Assembly: GCA_035610835.1 (NCBI GenBank)
Contig: CM069458.1
Location: 28,111,449 to 28,175,448, forward strand
From: Ophiura sarsii
Taxonomy: Eukaryota > Echinodermata > Ophiuroidea > Amphilepidida > Ophiuridae
Reading direction: 5' to 3'
Length of the DNA stretch: 64,000 nucleotides
Each line of letters begins with the position of its first letter. Position 1 is the stretch's first letter. The translations under genes were made by a program, and so were the position numbers. The notes beneath the pieces were generated by a model. The model did not search any database. It was not told where the DNA came from and saw only the letters and a program-made list of their open reading frames with translations. This document shows positions 11,998 to 25,199 of this stretch, piece by piece.

Positions 11998-13623
11998 ATA
12001 GCGAGTGTGTCAACAACATAAGACCCTGTTCTTTTGACTGGAATCTGTGTAAAATCGCTCAACGTTTCTGTGAAATACACGCCGATTGGTCAAAGTGATG
12101 GATACATCATTTCTTGGCACCAATCAGAGACATTCTTGGAATATTGTATCCGTGTGTTCATGGAGTTTGGAGTGAATATTAATTTTACAAAATGTAATTT
12201 AGCAAGTTATCAAAATGAATAAATTTGGTTTATTATATCTACCAATCAGAAACATTGTCATTTAGGCAGTAGCTTGTATGATTCGATTTCGATAAACACG
12301 AAACGGAAGTGTTTACAAAGTCAAGGTGTGTTGATTCAATTGTCGTGGCTTACAAACAGCTGATGGGGTCACAACCAGCAGTCTGAAGAAAACGATAGAA
12401 GACCAATGGGGCGAAAGACCGGAGAAACATATCCCCTAGTTTATTCTGAGTTGCCTCTGGGCGTTTGTGTTTAGATCGCGTCAGCCCGCTTGGCAAGAAT
12501 AATAATTCGATTTTTCTATTCCCCAACTTTAGTATTCTCTTGTATGTTTATTATGATTGTAGTTTTCATTTACTCTTTTCTCTATTCACCTTTTAAAGTT
12601 CACGAACATTTTAGTGAATACATGTTTATTCAAAAAGCACTTTTCAACCATTGAGTCTTCCGGACATGACTGTATAAGGCGAGTTAGTGTTAACTTTTTT
12701 TTGTTATTGTTTGCCATAATTTCATTATTGTTCAGGTCATGGATGTGTAAATGTAAGCTAGTACTATAGTAGTATATTACTGCAAATTCTGTCAGACACT
12801 GATGAGGAACATAAACACGGCAGTCCATTATAAACATAGTATAATATAAATATTATAATTTATTATACCTTAGTGCCTCAACAACAGTCCTGTGAGGTCA
12901 AACTTGTTGGCAGGGAGATACAGGTTTACTAGTACTAAACTCAATTATTGAAATTAAATTGAACAGAACTCTAATTGCTGAAGTGAGCTTAATGTAAATG
13001 TATTTGCTGCATGTTTGTAATTTTGTCAATACATTTACATTGTAGGAAACGTATCCACCCAAACAAAACAATATTCAATTGGCAAAATACACATTATTAT
13101 GACTGGTATTAACTCTTCGGTATTTTTGATGCTTTACGAGTTTCAATTGCATCAAAATGGCTAATTTACTCTACTTTGTGGTCCAAACTCCCGGTACAAA
13201 TTAGTTTTGGCGTGTGCCACACTAACACCACGGTGAAATAAAGCCGTCCTTGTTGGTTTTGAGAATAGGTCAAAACGAGTGGAAAGGTCACGGGAAGCAA
13301 TCTGCTTTAGGCACTCGAACTATTCTACCGTGTACTTGATGCATGTCTTTCCTCAGCACAATTTATCCGCCATCTGCAGATCTGTAAACATTTCAGGCAG
13401 GTTTCAGGATCGGTTGAGTCGTACATCACACTACAACTGTACAACAACTTCATGTATGTTGTTGATGTTTGAAACATCACATCAAAATATAAACTTGGTT
13501 ACATGGAGAAGAACATCAAGCAGCCTGCCACACTTTATTGCAAAATGGAAAACACTTTTGTGCAGTTAGATTGTGATTGGGAGCCGGTTTTGCGTTCATC
13601 CCATGACATCATCTCAACAATGA
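11998..13623. other. Unassigned intergenic DNA
   Basis: No recognisable gene or element. It ends where LINE-B sequence begins near 13624. Confidence 0.45.
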
Positions 13624-13683
13624 CAATGCAAAGCTATATTATATATATCTGTTGATTTCTGTACTGATAGTTTATATAAGTTA

Positions 13684-15654
13684 TTGGATTCCATTGGAAA
13701 AAAGGCTGGTTTGAAAAAGAAATCTACTAATAAGAATAAAAAACACAGTACTTCTAAAAAATGGTATGATAATGATTGTAAAACGCTTTATCGTAAATTG
13801 AGATCATTATCCCGTTGCATTAAGAAACAACCGAGTAACATTGAATTGGTGCATAATTATAGAAGTATGCGTAAAAAGTATACTAAGTTGTTAAGTGCCA
13901 AAAAATATGCTTTCCGTAATAATATCTTTCAGATGTTAGATAACTTAGAAAGTAAGGATCCTAAAGCTTTCTGGTCAATTTATGAGGATTTGTGTGATAA
14001 GAAGAAATCGGTTCAAAATCCCATTTCGCCTAAACAATGGTGGAGCCACTTCTTAACCTTGATGAATAGAAATCTGCCTCATGTTGATAATCATTTTGAG
14101 GATTTTATTAATAATTTTGTGTGTAACTCAGATACATTTGATACTAACATACTTGATTATATTATATCACAATCTGAAGTTATTAAAGCTGCACGTTTCT
14201 TGAAAAAGGGTAAATCAGCTGGTATGGATGGTATTCGATCTGAGATGTTAAAAAGTGGTATTGCTAAGCTTGCTGTACCGCTTGCTAATTTATTTAATAT
14301 CATTCTTAAAAATGGTAAATTTCCTTTAGCATGGAGACTGAGTAGCTTAACTGTCATCCATAAAAAAGGGGATAAGGCAACTCCTAAGAATTACAGGGGT
14401 ATTGCTGTGTCTAGTAATTTGTGTAAATTGTTTTGTTTAGTTCTATATAATCGTATTAATACATTTGTTGATGATAATGATATAATCCCACCAAATCAAA
14501 TCGGTTTTCGAAAAGGATCCCGTACAAGTGATCACATTTTAGTTTTAAAATCTCTCATTGATAAATACATTAATCGTGCCGGTCAATCAAACTTATATGT
14601 ATGTTTCATTGATTTTTCTGCTGCCTTTGACACAGTGTGGCGCAATGGTTTGATATATAAACTTACTCAGATTGGTATTGGTGGTAAATTTTTAAACATT
14701 ATTAAAAATATGTATAGTTCTGTCTTATTTGCTGTTAAATGTGATGGCAAAGTAACAGATTCGTTTGAGACTACAGTTGGGGTTAAACAAGGTTGTATTC
14801 TAAGTCCTTTGTTTTTTAATATTTTTTTAAGTGACCTGCCTGATATATTCGACTTGTCTTGTGATCCGGTTTACATCAATGATTTACCAATATCCTGTCT
14901 TATGTATGCTGATGATTTAATCATTTTTTCAGAAAGTTCAAAGGGGCTTCAGCTTGCCTTAGACAGATTATATAATTACTGTTCAAAATGGAAACTTGTA
15001 GTGAACATTGACAAATCCAATATCATGATTTTCAACAAGAGAGGTCACATTCTACATAAATACCAATTTAACTATGGCAATATTAACCTTCAAATTGCTT
15101 CAGAATATTGCTATTTGGGTATTGTTTTTGTTCCGTCCGGTTCTTTTACCAAAGCTATACTGAGGCTTCAAGAAAAGGCATCTAAGGCGTATTTTAAAAT
15201 TAGACATAATTTAAGTAATTCTTCATACAATTGTAGTATTAAGTTATTTTCGTCTTTGATTCAACCTATATTAAGCTATGGAAGTGAAGTTTGGGCTCCT
15301 TATTTGTTAAAAAACCTTAATAATAATAACTTTCTCTCAATTTGTGATAAATTACCTAGTGAAACTTTACATATTAAAGTTTGCAAATTAATTTTGAATG
15401 TTCATAGAAAAGCAACCAATAATGCTGTTAGGGGTGAACTAGGTAGATTTCCCATTATCATCACTATGCTCAGTTTGGCGGTTAAATATTGGTGGTCTTT
15501 AAATGATAAATGTATGAAGGGTTGTCGTTCACTTGTTATAGATGCATTACTTGATAATCGTAAACTATGTGATACAGGTATTTTCTCTTGGTCATCAGGT
15601 ATACAAGGCGGTTCTCGAACGGCGCGTCTCGCCTGTTCATCAAAAGTGACTTGA
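13684..15654 (+). pseudogene. LINE-B reverse transcriptase, 5' part
   Basis: An open frame of about 656 codons from a TTG, with in-frame homology back to about 13624. No true start is present because the element is 5' truncated. The RT domain includes FIDFSAAFDTVW, GVKQGCILSPLFF and YADD at residues 408-411 counted from 13684. LINE-derived sequence ends at about 15606, after SWSSGIQ. The last 16 codons before the stop come from the inserted element. It lies downstream of a lysine-rich linker homologous to LINE-A. The split leaves it without its C-terminal CCHC-like motif, so it is probably non-functional. Confidence 0.88.
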
Positions 15655-15730
15655 AAGAAATGATGATGAAACATATGATACAATGTAGCACTGTCACAGA
15701 GGTATGCATTGTAGTTAATGCATCAAGATA

Positions 15731-18680
15731 GGCCTTACTGATCTATTTGACCCCATATTTGACCCCGAAAAATTAATCAACAAAAAGAACACACCATCCC
15801 TCTTCCGTCCACCAAATCCCATCAAGATAGACCTTACTGATCTATTTGACCCCATATTTGACCCCCGATGACCCCGAAAAATTAATCAACAAAAAGAACA
15901 CACTTGACCCCATATTTGACCCCCAAAAATTAATCAACAAAAAGAACACACCATCCCTCTTCCGTCCACCAAATCCCATCAAGATAGGCCTTACTGATCT
16001 ATTTGACCCCATATTTGACCCCAGATGACCCCGAAAAATTAATCAACAAAAAGAACACACCACCCCCTTCCCTCCACCAAATCCCATCAAGATAGGCCTT
16101 ACTGATCTATTTGACCCCCGATGACCCCGAAAAAGTAATCAACAAAAAGAACACACCATCCCTCCTCCGTCCACCAAATCCCATCAAGATAGGCCTTACT
16201 GATCTATTTGACCCCATATTTGACCCCCGATGACCCCGAAAAATTAATCAACAAAAAGAACACACCACCCCCCTTCCCTCCACCAAAGCCCATCAAGATA
16301 GGCCTTACTGATCTATTTGACCCCATATTTGACCCCCGATGACCCCGAAAAATTAATCAACAAAAAGAACACACCACCCCCCTTCCCTCCACCAAATCCC
16401 ATCAAGATAGGCCTTACTGATCTATTTGACCCCATATTTGACCCCCAATGACCCCGAAAAAGTAATCAACAAAAAGAACACACCATCCCTCTTCCGTCCA
16501 CCAAATCCCATCAAGATAGGCCTTACTGATCTATTTGACCCCATATTTGACCCCCGATGACCCCGAAAAATTAATCAACAAAAAGAACACACCACCCCCC
16601 TTCCCTCCACCAAATCCCATCAAGATAGGCCTTACTGATCTATTTGACCCCATATTTGACCCCGAATGACCCCGAAAAAGTAATCAACAAAAAGAACACA
16701 CCATCCCTCTTCCGTCCACCAAATCCCATCAAGATAGGCCTTACTGATCTATTTGACCCCATATTTGACCCCCGATGACCCCGAAAAATTAATCATCAAA
16801 AAGAACACACCACCCCCCTCCCTCCACCAAATCCCATCAAGATAGGCCTTACTGATCTATTTGACCCCATATTTGACCCCCGATGACCCCGAAAAATTAA
16901 TCAACAAAAAGAACACACCATCCCTCTTCCGTCCACCAAATCCCATCAAGATAGGCCTTACTGATCTATTTGACCCCATATTTGACCCCCGATGACCCCG
17001 AATAAATAATCAACAAAAAGAACACCCCATCCCTCTTCCGTCCACCAAATCCCATCAAGATAGGCCTTACTGATCTATTTAACCCCATATTTGACCCCCA
17101 TGACCCCGAAAAATTAATCAACAAAAAGAACACACCATCCCTCTTCCGTCCACCAAATCCCATCAAGATAGGCCTTACTGATCAAATTTGACCCCATATT
17201 TGACCCCCGATGACCCCGAAAAATTAATCAACAAAAAGAACACACCATCCCTCTTCCGTCCACCAAATCCCACCAAGATAGGCCTTACTGATCTATTTGA
17301 CCCCATATTTGACCCCCGATGACCCCGAAAAAATAATCAACAAAAAGAACACCCCATCCCTCTTCCGTCCACCAAATCCCATCAAGATAGGCCTTACTGA
17401 TCTATTTGACCCCATATTTGACCCCCGATGACCCCGAAAAATTAATCAACAAAAAGAACACACCATCCCTCTTCCGTCCACCAAATCCCATCAAGATAGG
17501 CCTTACTGATCAATTTGACCCCATATTTGACCCCCGATGACCCCGAAAAATTAATCAACAAAAAGAACACACCACCCCCCCCCTTCCCTCCACCAAATCC
17601 CATCAAGATAGGCCTTACTGATCTATTTGACCCCATATTTGACCCCCGATGACCCCGAAAAATTAATCAACAAAAAGAACACACCACCCCCCTTCCCTCC
17701 ACCAAATCCCATCAAGATAGGCCTTACTGATCTATTTGACCCCATATTTGACCCCCAATGACCCCGAAAAATTAATCAACAAAAAGAACACACCACCCCC
17801 CTTTCCTCCACCAAATCCCATCAAGATAGGCCTTACTGATCTATTTGACCCCATATTTGACCCCCAATGACCCCGAAAAATTAATCAACAAAAAGAACAC
17901 ACCATCCCTCTTCCGTCCACCAAATCCCATCAAGATAGGCCTTACTGATCTATTTGACCCCATATTTGACCCCCGATGACCCCGAAAAATTAATCAACAA
18001 AAAGAACACACCCCCCCCCTTCCCTCCACCAAATCCCATCAATATAGGCCTTACTGATCTATTTGACCCCATATTTGACCCCTGATGACCCCGAAAAATT
18101 AAGAACAAAAAGAACACATGATCCCCCTTCCCTCCACCAAATCCAATCAAGATAGGCCTTATGGATCTTATTTGACCCCCGATGACCTTGAATGACCTCT
18201 GATGACCGTGAAAATTTATTCAGCAAAAAGAACACACCACTCCCCTTCCCTCCACCAAATCTCATCAATATAGGCCTTACTGATCTATTTGACCCCATAT
18301 TTGACCCCGATGACCTCTGGTGACCTTGAAAATGTATTCAGCAAAAAGAACACACCACCCCCCTTCCCTCCACCAAATCCCATCAAGATAGGCCTTACTG
18401 ATCTATTTGACCCCATATTTGACCCCCGATGTCCTTGAATGACCTCCGATGACCTTGAAAATTTAATCAGCAAAAAGAACACACCACCCCCTTCCCTTTA
18501 CCAAATCCCATCAAGATCGGCCTTACGGATCTTATTTGACCCCATATTTGACCCCCGATGACCTTGAATGACCTCTGATGACCTTGAAAATCTAATCAGC
18601 AAAAGAAATCCCCACCCCCTTCCCTGACATCAAGTCCCATCAAGATAGGCCTTACGGATCTCTAGATATCGCGTCACAAC
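15731..18680. repeat. 109 bp tandem satellite array, about 26-28 copies
   Basis: The consensus unit contains ATAGGCCTTACTGATC, then TTGACCCCATATTTGACCCC, CGATGACCCCGAAAAATTAA and CAACAAAAAGAACACACCA, then a pyrimidine-rich block ending CACCAAATCCCATCAAG. Neighbouring units are very similar, differing mainly as CCATCCCTCTTCCGT versus CCACCCCCCTTCCCT. After about 18050 the units become degenerate and gain extra GATGACCTTGAATGACC segments. Open frames on the minus strand across the array are by-products of the repeat. Confidence 0.95.
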
Positions 18681-18849
18681 GCGTCTCAAAAGTTTTAAGC
18701 ATATTTGACCCCGATGACCTTGTATGACCCCCGATGACCTTGAAAAATCAATCAGCAACAGAACGCACCACCCCCCTTCCCTCCACCAAGTCCCATCACG
18801 ATAGGCCTTACGGATCTCCAGATATCGCGTCACAAAGGTATTTCTTAGC

Positions 18850-18916
18850 ACACGGCATACGGCGGACGGCGGACGGCGGACGGCATACGGCATACGGCGG
18901 ACGGCGGACGCCGGAC
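18850..18916. repeat. GC-rich minisatellite (GGCGGAC / GGCATAC)
   Basis: Tandem 7-mers GGCGGAC and GGCATAC lie just inside the right end of the LINE-B insertion. They are sharply more GC-rich than the surrounding DNA. Confidence 0.85.
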
Positions 18917-18964
18917 AGAAATAGTGATAACATAGTCTCTTTCTGATTACATCAGGCGAGACAA

Positions 18965-19522
18965 AAAGGGTTATTTGATCTCATCAATAGATCAGATATC
19001 TGGAATAAACCAAATTGCATTACACCAAGTAATTTTAATTCAATTATTACCTCTAACCTGGAACTTGTTTACAGTAATCTTTGGTTTAATAATATTAGTA
19101 ATTTTCAAACTAAATTGAGGTCTTATTGTCTATTCAAAAAATCATTTTGTCTTGAGAATTACATTGTTATGTTCAACCGATCTACTCGAAATGTCTTCAC
19201 CAAATTAAGAATTAGTGCTCACACATTAATGATTGAGAAAGGTAGACATGTTACACCAAAAATCCAACCTCAGGACAGAATCTGTAAATTATGTGATTTG
19301 AGTTTAGTTGAGGATGAATTTCACTTTATAATGAAATGTCCATTTTACTCTACTTTACGTGATGATCTCTTAAGTAAACTTTCCAACATTTACAATTTCG
19401 ATTCAATGTCTAATAATGAGATTTTCACTACAATCATGGGTGTATCTGACTATGACTGTATTCAACCCGTTATTAAATATGTTAAACATGCATTTGAGGC
19501 TCGACAATCATTGGATTACTAG
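18965..19522 (+). pseudogene. LINE-B C-terminal part with CCHC-like motif
   Basis: This is the continuation of the LINE-B ORF after the insertion. It reads in frame from KGLFDLINRSDIW to a TAG stop at 19520-19522. It carries CKLCDLSLVEDEFHFIMKC, the same C-X2-C-X9-H-X4-C spacing as the end of LINE-A. A polyadenylation-like AATAAA and the ACTTG tail follow. Separated from its RT by 3.36 kb of repeats, it cannot be expressed as a whole protein unless the insertion is removed. Confidence 0.85.
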
Positions 19523-19723
19523 TATATTTTATATTGACATATTTTTAAGTATTTCATATTTAAGTAAATTAATACTTTTGTTGTTACATTGTTTTGTTTT
19601 AACTTTTAAACTTGTAGTTTTAGTTGATGCTTTATGTATTTTGTTTTGATTATACCTGTTTGTTTGGTGATATCAATAAAATTACTTGACTTGACTTATA
19701 TGATGACTAGACTAAAAGCGCTC

Positions 19724-19949
19724 TTAACACTTTCAACGTGGCAGGCGTCTGCAGACGACTTTCCAAAAGAGTATTGAATTTCATAACTATATTTGGAATC
19801 ACCATGTGAAATGCATTGAAATGTACAAACATGCCTAGTATTGGTTCTGTAATCCTTGAGATAGACCCTGAAAGTTGGGAAAGGTTTCTGAAAATTCGGT
19901 TTTGTAAAATAGTAATGGTAAAACTTACAGCCGCGTGGAAAGTGTTTAA
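19724..19949. mobile_element. TTAA-flanked MITE, family 1 (copy a)
   Basis: It is flanked by TTAA at 19724-19727 and 19946-19949. The termini are CACTTTCAACGTGG on the left and CCGCGTGGAAAGTG on the right. TTAA duplications are typical of piggyBac and Kolobok transposons; the CACTTT ends slightly favour a piggyBac-like origin. It lies 26 bp after the LINE-B tail. A second copy lies inverted at 21446-21687. Confidence 0.8.
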
Positions 19950-21445
19950 CTAATCTACCACTTGCACTACCAACCTCCTACTCCTAGATTTCGATCATTT
20001 TGCAGGCAATTTGCTGTTAACTTTAAAAAGTTCAAGCAAATGATTTTCAAGCCTTATTAGTTTACTCTAATAAATGGGAAGCATGATCGACCTTAAGCCA
20101 CTGCAGATGCAGTTCATATACAACTGATTATTATATTAAACTGAAGACAACTCAACTATAACGCTCAAAAGTATAAAGATCTTTCCCGGATGAGCCCCCA
20201 CAGCCACACCATGTGTCAATTGTCAATGTCATAAAGAAAATAATATATAAATAGCCATGCGTGAAGCGCATAATACATGTAACACATTGAAGTCCTCACA
20301 TATCCTAGTGTTCTGTATTAGGCTACTCACTTAATTCTATTCATAATTTGGTTTTTCAAATCATTTATAGAAAAGAATCAATTCAATGATGCGAGATCTG
20401 TATCAATAATATCAGTTACAATGCTGTGAATCTAAGATTCGTAGAGGTCAATCACTCTAAATTACCATACCACACAATGTATAAATTAATGTGTTCATTT
20501 TATGACGGAGGTCGTTGCCTTTCATCCTGACACTATGAGAGGTAATTAAATGGCACTCTAAACACACTGTTTCACAAACTATTCTAAAAATGTTATAAAA
20601 CTGTACATTTCATCTGATTGTACATCTCTTCAGAAACTTAAACCCATATTACTAGTAGTATAACCACTAACCCTAGACATGCTAGATATTAAAACGTGTG
20701 AAATTAAAATGTTGAAAACCTAAATGGACCTAGAATTCACCATATTCGTTGCTGATGATCTAAAATTCATAACTCTGAGCCAATATTGGCAATACCATGG
20801 TGTAATCAATGAAAATGGTTCCGGTTTGAGATCAACCTGGCAATTTACCCCCATTTTATCTGAATCAATCCAGTCAATAAGCTCAACGGGTGGACTCAAA
20901 AGGGAGTTTAACAGTTATATTGACATCCAATTCGTATCATGATCGTTTCTGATATTCCCATTGATCAATCCAATCATTGCATGGCTTCCTTTAACTAGAG
21001 CTGTGACATAATCGATTAGACTATATCGTAGCAAAATTGGTCCAATTGATTTCTTTTGACTATTGGTATTGGGAGAGAAATAATTTCACTTACTCTATCT
21101 ATCTTATGAGAGTGAGATACCATGTACTTTTTACACCCTTGGAAAGGGTTATTTTGGACTATAATGCATTGTTTTTCTGTTACTTTATACCAGTTGCGAA
21201 CTGATATCTACATACTAAAACACATAGCTAACCCATGTACATGATGTTCAACATGATCAATTTTGATTGTTTACTCGTGAGAATTCTTTCAAGTGAAATT
21301 GCAGCAGAAAGTGTAGAAAAACTTTTGAGAAAAGAAAGGTTACATCCAAAGTGCGATGTCCCGGTGCAATGTCTCGGTGCAATGTTTATGCACAATCATT
21401 ATGCATAATTCAGTGTACTAACAAATTACAACAAATTATAACTAA
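19950..21445. other. Unassigned DNA between two inverted MITE copies
   Basis: I see no gene. The interval is bounded by copies of the same MITE in opposite orientation, which could pair or promote inversion. Confidence 0.45.
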
Positions 21446-21687
21446 TTAACACTTTCCACGCGGCTAATAGTTTTACCATTTCAAAACAAGATTTTTCAGA
21501 AACCTTTCCCAACTTTTAAAACCTATCTCAAGAATTACCGAACCAATACTAGGAATGTTTATACTTTTTTAATGCATTTTTCATGGTAATTCCCCAAATA
21601 TGGTAATGAAGTTGAATAATTTTGACATTTAATTGAAACATTTTGAGAAGTGCTGTATGCAGACGCCTGCCGCGTGGAAAGTGTTAA
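21446..21687. mobile_element. TTAA-flanked MITE, family 1 (copy b, inverted)
   Basis: It is flanked by TTAA at 21446-21449 and 21684-21687. The termini CACTTTCCACGCGGC and GCCGCGTGGAAAGTG are nearly perfect inverted repeats. The interior matches copy a (19724-19949) in reverse complement, including a block related to CAGAAACCTTTCCCAACTTT. Confidence 0.82.
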
Positions 21688-24633
21688 ACTCCCATTCTGT
21701 TTGCAGTATGAACACATTAAAGAATGACTCAATGTTTGTCAAATGTATACTTCTAGGAATCGAAAGTAGCATTTTATATGACGAATGAATAATGATGGTA
21801 TAAACAAAGACTCTGTAACTAATATCCCTTTGGTAAAAAAAAGGAAGTGATTTTTTAACGTATTTATAAGTACTATTATGATCTCTGTAATGTGATCGCA
21901 ATCTATAGCACGACTTGGTTATAGGCCAAAGACATTGTTTGTATGACTTCGGTTACACATGTGGTGGGTCGAATATTTCCCCCTGACAAAATCTCATCTG
22001 TTCTCTAAATCATGAATCCATGATTCGTTCTATGTGCACACATGTATAAAATGACTTACCAGGTTCATATATAATTGAATTGGTTCCAACTGCGAGGGCC
22101 AATAGCCATATGACCATAGAGGTCAGAGTTGTTGATGAGGCTGACCCCACCATCATTCTGCAACGTACTGCATCCATTCTTGTACAGTATATAGGTAACC
22201 TTTTCACTGTCACCTAAATTAAAACCAGGCGTGATAATCCTGTATTGGTAAGCCTAAATGTCAATCTCGGCTCTTATTGCGGACAAAAGAACTCTCTCTC
22301 CGCACACACAATATACACACATACGACAAAGGTCGAAACATACACGCTTTGATGCAAATTGGCCAGTTAGACGCAATTACTTTGCGTTCATTATCAAATA
22401 AATTCTGTGTGATTCGTGCAAGACAACAACCCAAGCGGGTTGAAATTGACAAGGATCTGCCGTGTGCTGTGCCCTGGGGCAATAAATTGAAGAGGCGACC
22501 CCTATATATCACTACCGTATGCTGCAGTCTACACTCGGACGTTGAGTTACACACAGATAGCCCATTGACAGAGCATTGTCACAAATGGCATATATATCCA
22601 GTCGAAATATTAGCTCACGGATAACAACTACCGTTTTGTATCATTATATTAATCCATAGGCAAGATGAAATTCTCCCGGTATATTCCTCTAAAACCGATC
22701 TGCTTGATTTCTTCTGCAAATTATCAGCGATATATATTTTACGACGCTATGTTTGTGTGCCCGTGAATCACAGCGTAAGCTCACACATAAATTTGCGTTA
22801 TATGTTGTGCTTACGGAGTGCTTGTAAGTATATTAGCATACATTCAATATCGAATCAGTGTTTCTAGAACGTTACCGCTATAATTACGTTCATTGTGTTC
22901 ATTGGTGTGTAGTGCAAATTAATGCAATTTCCCCTGCAATAAAAGTCTGAAATATACCAACCAAAAGCATTAACAAATTCAACCCTTCCCGATATAAATA
23001 CCAACATATCAGAACGTTAATTGGCTTTATCGAGAGAAAAATGCAATCAATTATTTATAAAATTGGTACCCATAGTGCCGTGCGCGTTGTTTCCCTGCTA
23101 GGCTCAAAAATAATTATTTACTGACCTGAACAAATTGCTATTTACTTATGATAATCATATAAGTGGTAATGGTGCGAATAACCTCATTAGCAGGAAAGGT
23201 GTTCAACAGGTTAAGGGCCACTCGTAGATATTTGGATAACGACTTTACATGGGCAATGTAATTTTGTAAGATTGATTGGCGTTCGAAATTCTAACTCGGG
23301 CCTACTAACATGATTTAGCATAGGCTACCTAAGCATGCCAAGTGTCCATGGGTTGGGGACTACAACATTATATATAAACGAAAAGTTTGGAGTTCCTTTA
23401 GTATACCCATGGAAGTAAGTTACTTCCATGGTATACCCTACCACAGCATGTAAAGGCACAGGACTTTTAAAGAACAACCCATACAGTATACACAGTAAGG
23501 AATAATAATGGAAGTTTGCTAAAGACCAGTTGCAGAAATCGCATGTTTGTTTGCGATTATTTTCTTCAGATTACCCAGACATAATGCTTTTGGTACCCTT
23601 CACATTTTTATTAGTCATTTCCATCGTTATATAAATAATAAGACACTTTTGATACCATTCAGTGGAAATTGATATAGGCTTTTTTTTGTCTACCGCCGGC
23701 ACAATATATTCGAAATTAAATTGTAAAAAAATATTAATCCTAAAAATAAAAAAGATTAAAAACCCCGCACCAGGCCAAAAAAGCAACATAAAAAAATAAA
23801 AAATAAACAGAAATTAAGATAAGTTTGTATCGTACAATATCTACCCTAATCTTAAGAATGAGGTTTTACCCTATTTAATATGAGAATATGTTTTACTAAA
23901 TACTTTGACATTTCAAATTTACAAGATATATTTGATTTATTTACTTGGAATTGAACCAAACTATTGATAGTAAAACAAGTAAAACTAAAAGATTTTTATA
24001 AAGTTTTCGAGGTATATATATGGCAAAATAGTTCAACAGTTTCCTAAAACTCTTTGTACAGGGGTCAAATTTGCAAAATGCCCCGATTTTAATGAACATA
24101 TGTCTCATGGATGCTACAAGCTATAGTATAAGAAGAATAGTTTGCCATACCTACATGATACTAAAGCATACTATTAGTGTCGTTATGTGGTATTTGGTAA
24201 TTTGACCTCTGTAGTATTTTCGGGGGGGGGGGGGGTCCGGGTTTAGACTCAGCCGAGGGGTCATTCTGACCGAGGAATAACATAATGTGTTCGATGACCT
24301 AAATAACTCTAGGGGATCATTCTGTACTTGCAATCATGCGGCGTGAAGGCTCAGACTAAGTAAGAGGTTATAACTTTGGATCTGGACCGCTTACAATACA
24401 TTGTCAATATTATCATGTTAATTGATTATAATTGATGTTATGGGGGCGATACATGAAGTAAGCATGATCAAAACGTCTTGTAAATAGATTTTACGATATG
24501 ATCATTTAAACTGCGCCACCCCTACTTTCAACCTCACCCTCGCTCATCTTCATAATCGCCTCCGAGCAAGTGTGTCCATTTAAATGTCACCCAAAGAAGC
24601 CCCCTCGTAACTGTGCGACTTTATCATGGTCTA
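21688..24633. other. Unassigned intergenic DNA
   Basis: No gene is recognised in this 2.9 kb. The open frames at 22261-22624 overlap on both strands and look like chance. A short palindrome near 23399-23437 is centred on CATGGAAGTAA / TTACTTCCATG. A run of 14 G near 24223 is also present. Confidence 0.4.
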
Positions 24634-24985
24634 TTAAAGGTAGATGACCCGATCACATTTTCGTAACACAGAATTATTTCAAACATACGGAGATTTTCAT
24701 ATCATATGAAAGCTCGTATTTTTCTCATCATCATACTGAAATTTGATGGCCTAATTCGGTATAATGACAGAGAAATCGACGAAATAGCGTTGAATTACCG
24801 CGAATGGTGGTTACCATCGATATAGTTTGCGTACTACTCAATGGGTACAGTTCACAGCATCTTGTGCGTCTAAAATAAGAACCATAATAGCTATGCATCT
24901 CAAATTTTGGGACACGACGTATTTAGGATGACCTTTCATGTAGAATAGAAAACTTCAAGTTGAAAATCGGAACATCTACCTTTAA
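24634..24985. mobile_element. TTAA-flanked MITE, family 2 (copy a)
   Basis: It begins TTAAAGGTAGATGACCCG and ends CATCTACCTTTAA. Compared with the copy at 38536-38899 the right terminal repeat has lost about 11 bp (the TGTGATCGGGT part), which may have immobilised it. The interior is shared with that copy, including ACAGAATTATTTCAAACATA. Confidence 0.85.
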
Positions 24986-25199
24986 TAACCCACATGTCTA
25001 TTCTTAGCGTAGACTTGGTGCACAAATGGCTTGAATTGGGCATTAATTTGTTCAAATTCTCTAACTGTTCAGTGTGGCACATCCCCCTTAAAAACACCCC
25101 TGCATCTCGACGGGCAATGGCGTATACATGACTGTTTTGAGGGGGGGGGGGGGGGGGAGCAAATGTTGTATCTTTGTGAGTGGAGTGAGCGAAGCGAGT

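Larger units (their letters stand above)
15607..18964. mobile_element. Satellite-bearing insertion in LINE-B
   Basis: This 3358 bp insert is flanked by ACAA on both sides, counting one copy inside the stated range. Near the left end lies GTCTCGCCTG (about 15625-15634) and at the right end its complement CAGGCGAGAC (18953-18962). These look like short terminal or subterminal inverted repeats. Between them sit about 95 bp of unique sequence, a long 109 bp tandem array, degenerate variants and a GC-rich minisatellite. No transposase is present, so movement would need enzymes in trans. The superfamily is unknown. Exact boundaries depend on accepting ACAA as the target duplication. Confidence 0.7.
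13624..19697 (+). mobile_element. LINE-B: 5'-truncated LINE split by a 3.36 kb insertion
   Basis: This element belongs to the same group as LINE-A. It starts in the linker after the endonuclease, so the APE domain is missing. 5' truncation is usual for incomplete target-primed reverse transcription. The coding region runs 13624-15606, is interrupted, and resumes at 18965-19522. A 3' untranslated region follows with AATAAA near 19676 and a repeated ACTTG tail ending near 19697. The interruption is flanked by a 4 bp direct repeat, ACAA (15603-15606 and 18961-18964). Joining the two halves there preserves the reading frame. Confidence 0.85.

Noticed and set aside
16966..18482. Several minus-strand open frames encoding similar peptides
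   Set aside because: They are translations of the 109 bp satellite; their similarity comes from the repeat, not from protein selection.
22261..22624. Overlapping open frames on both strands
   Set aside because: No recognisable domain and no independent sign of coding; overlapping frames of this size occur by chance.
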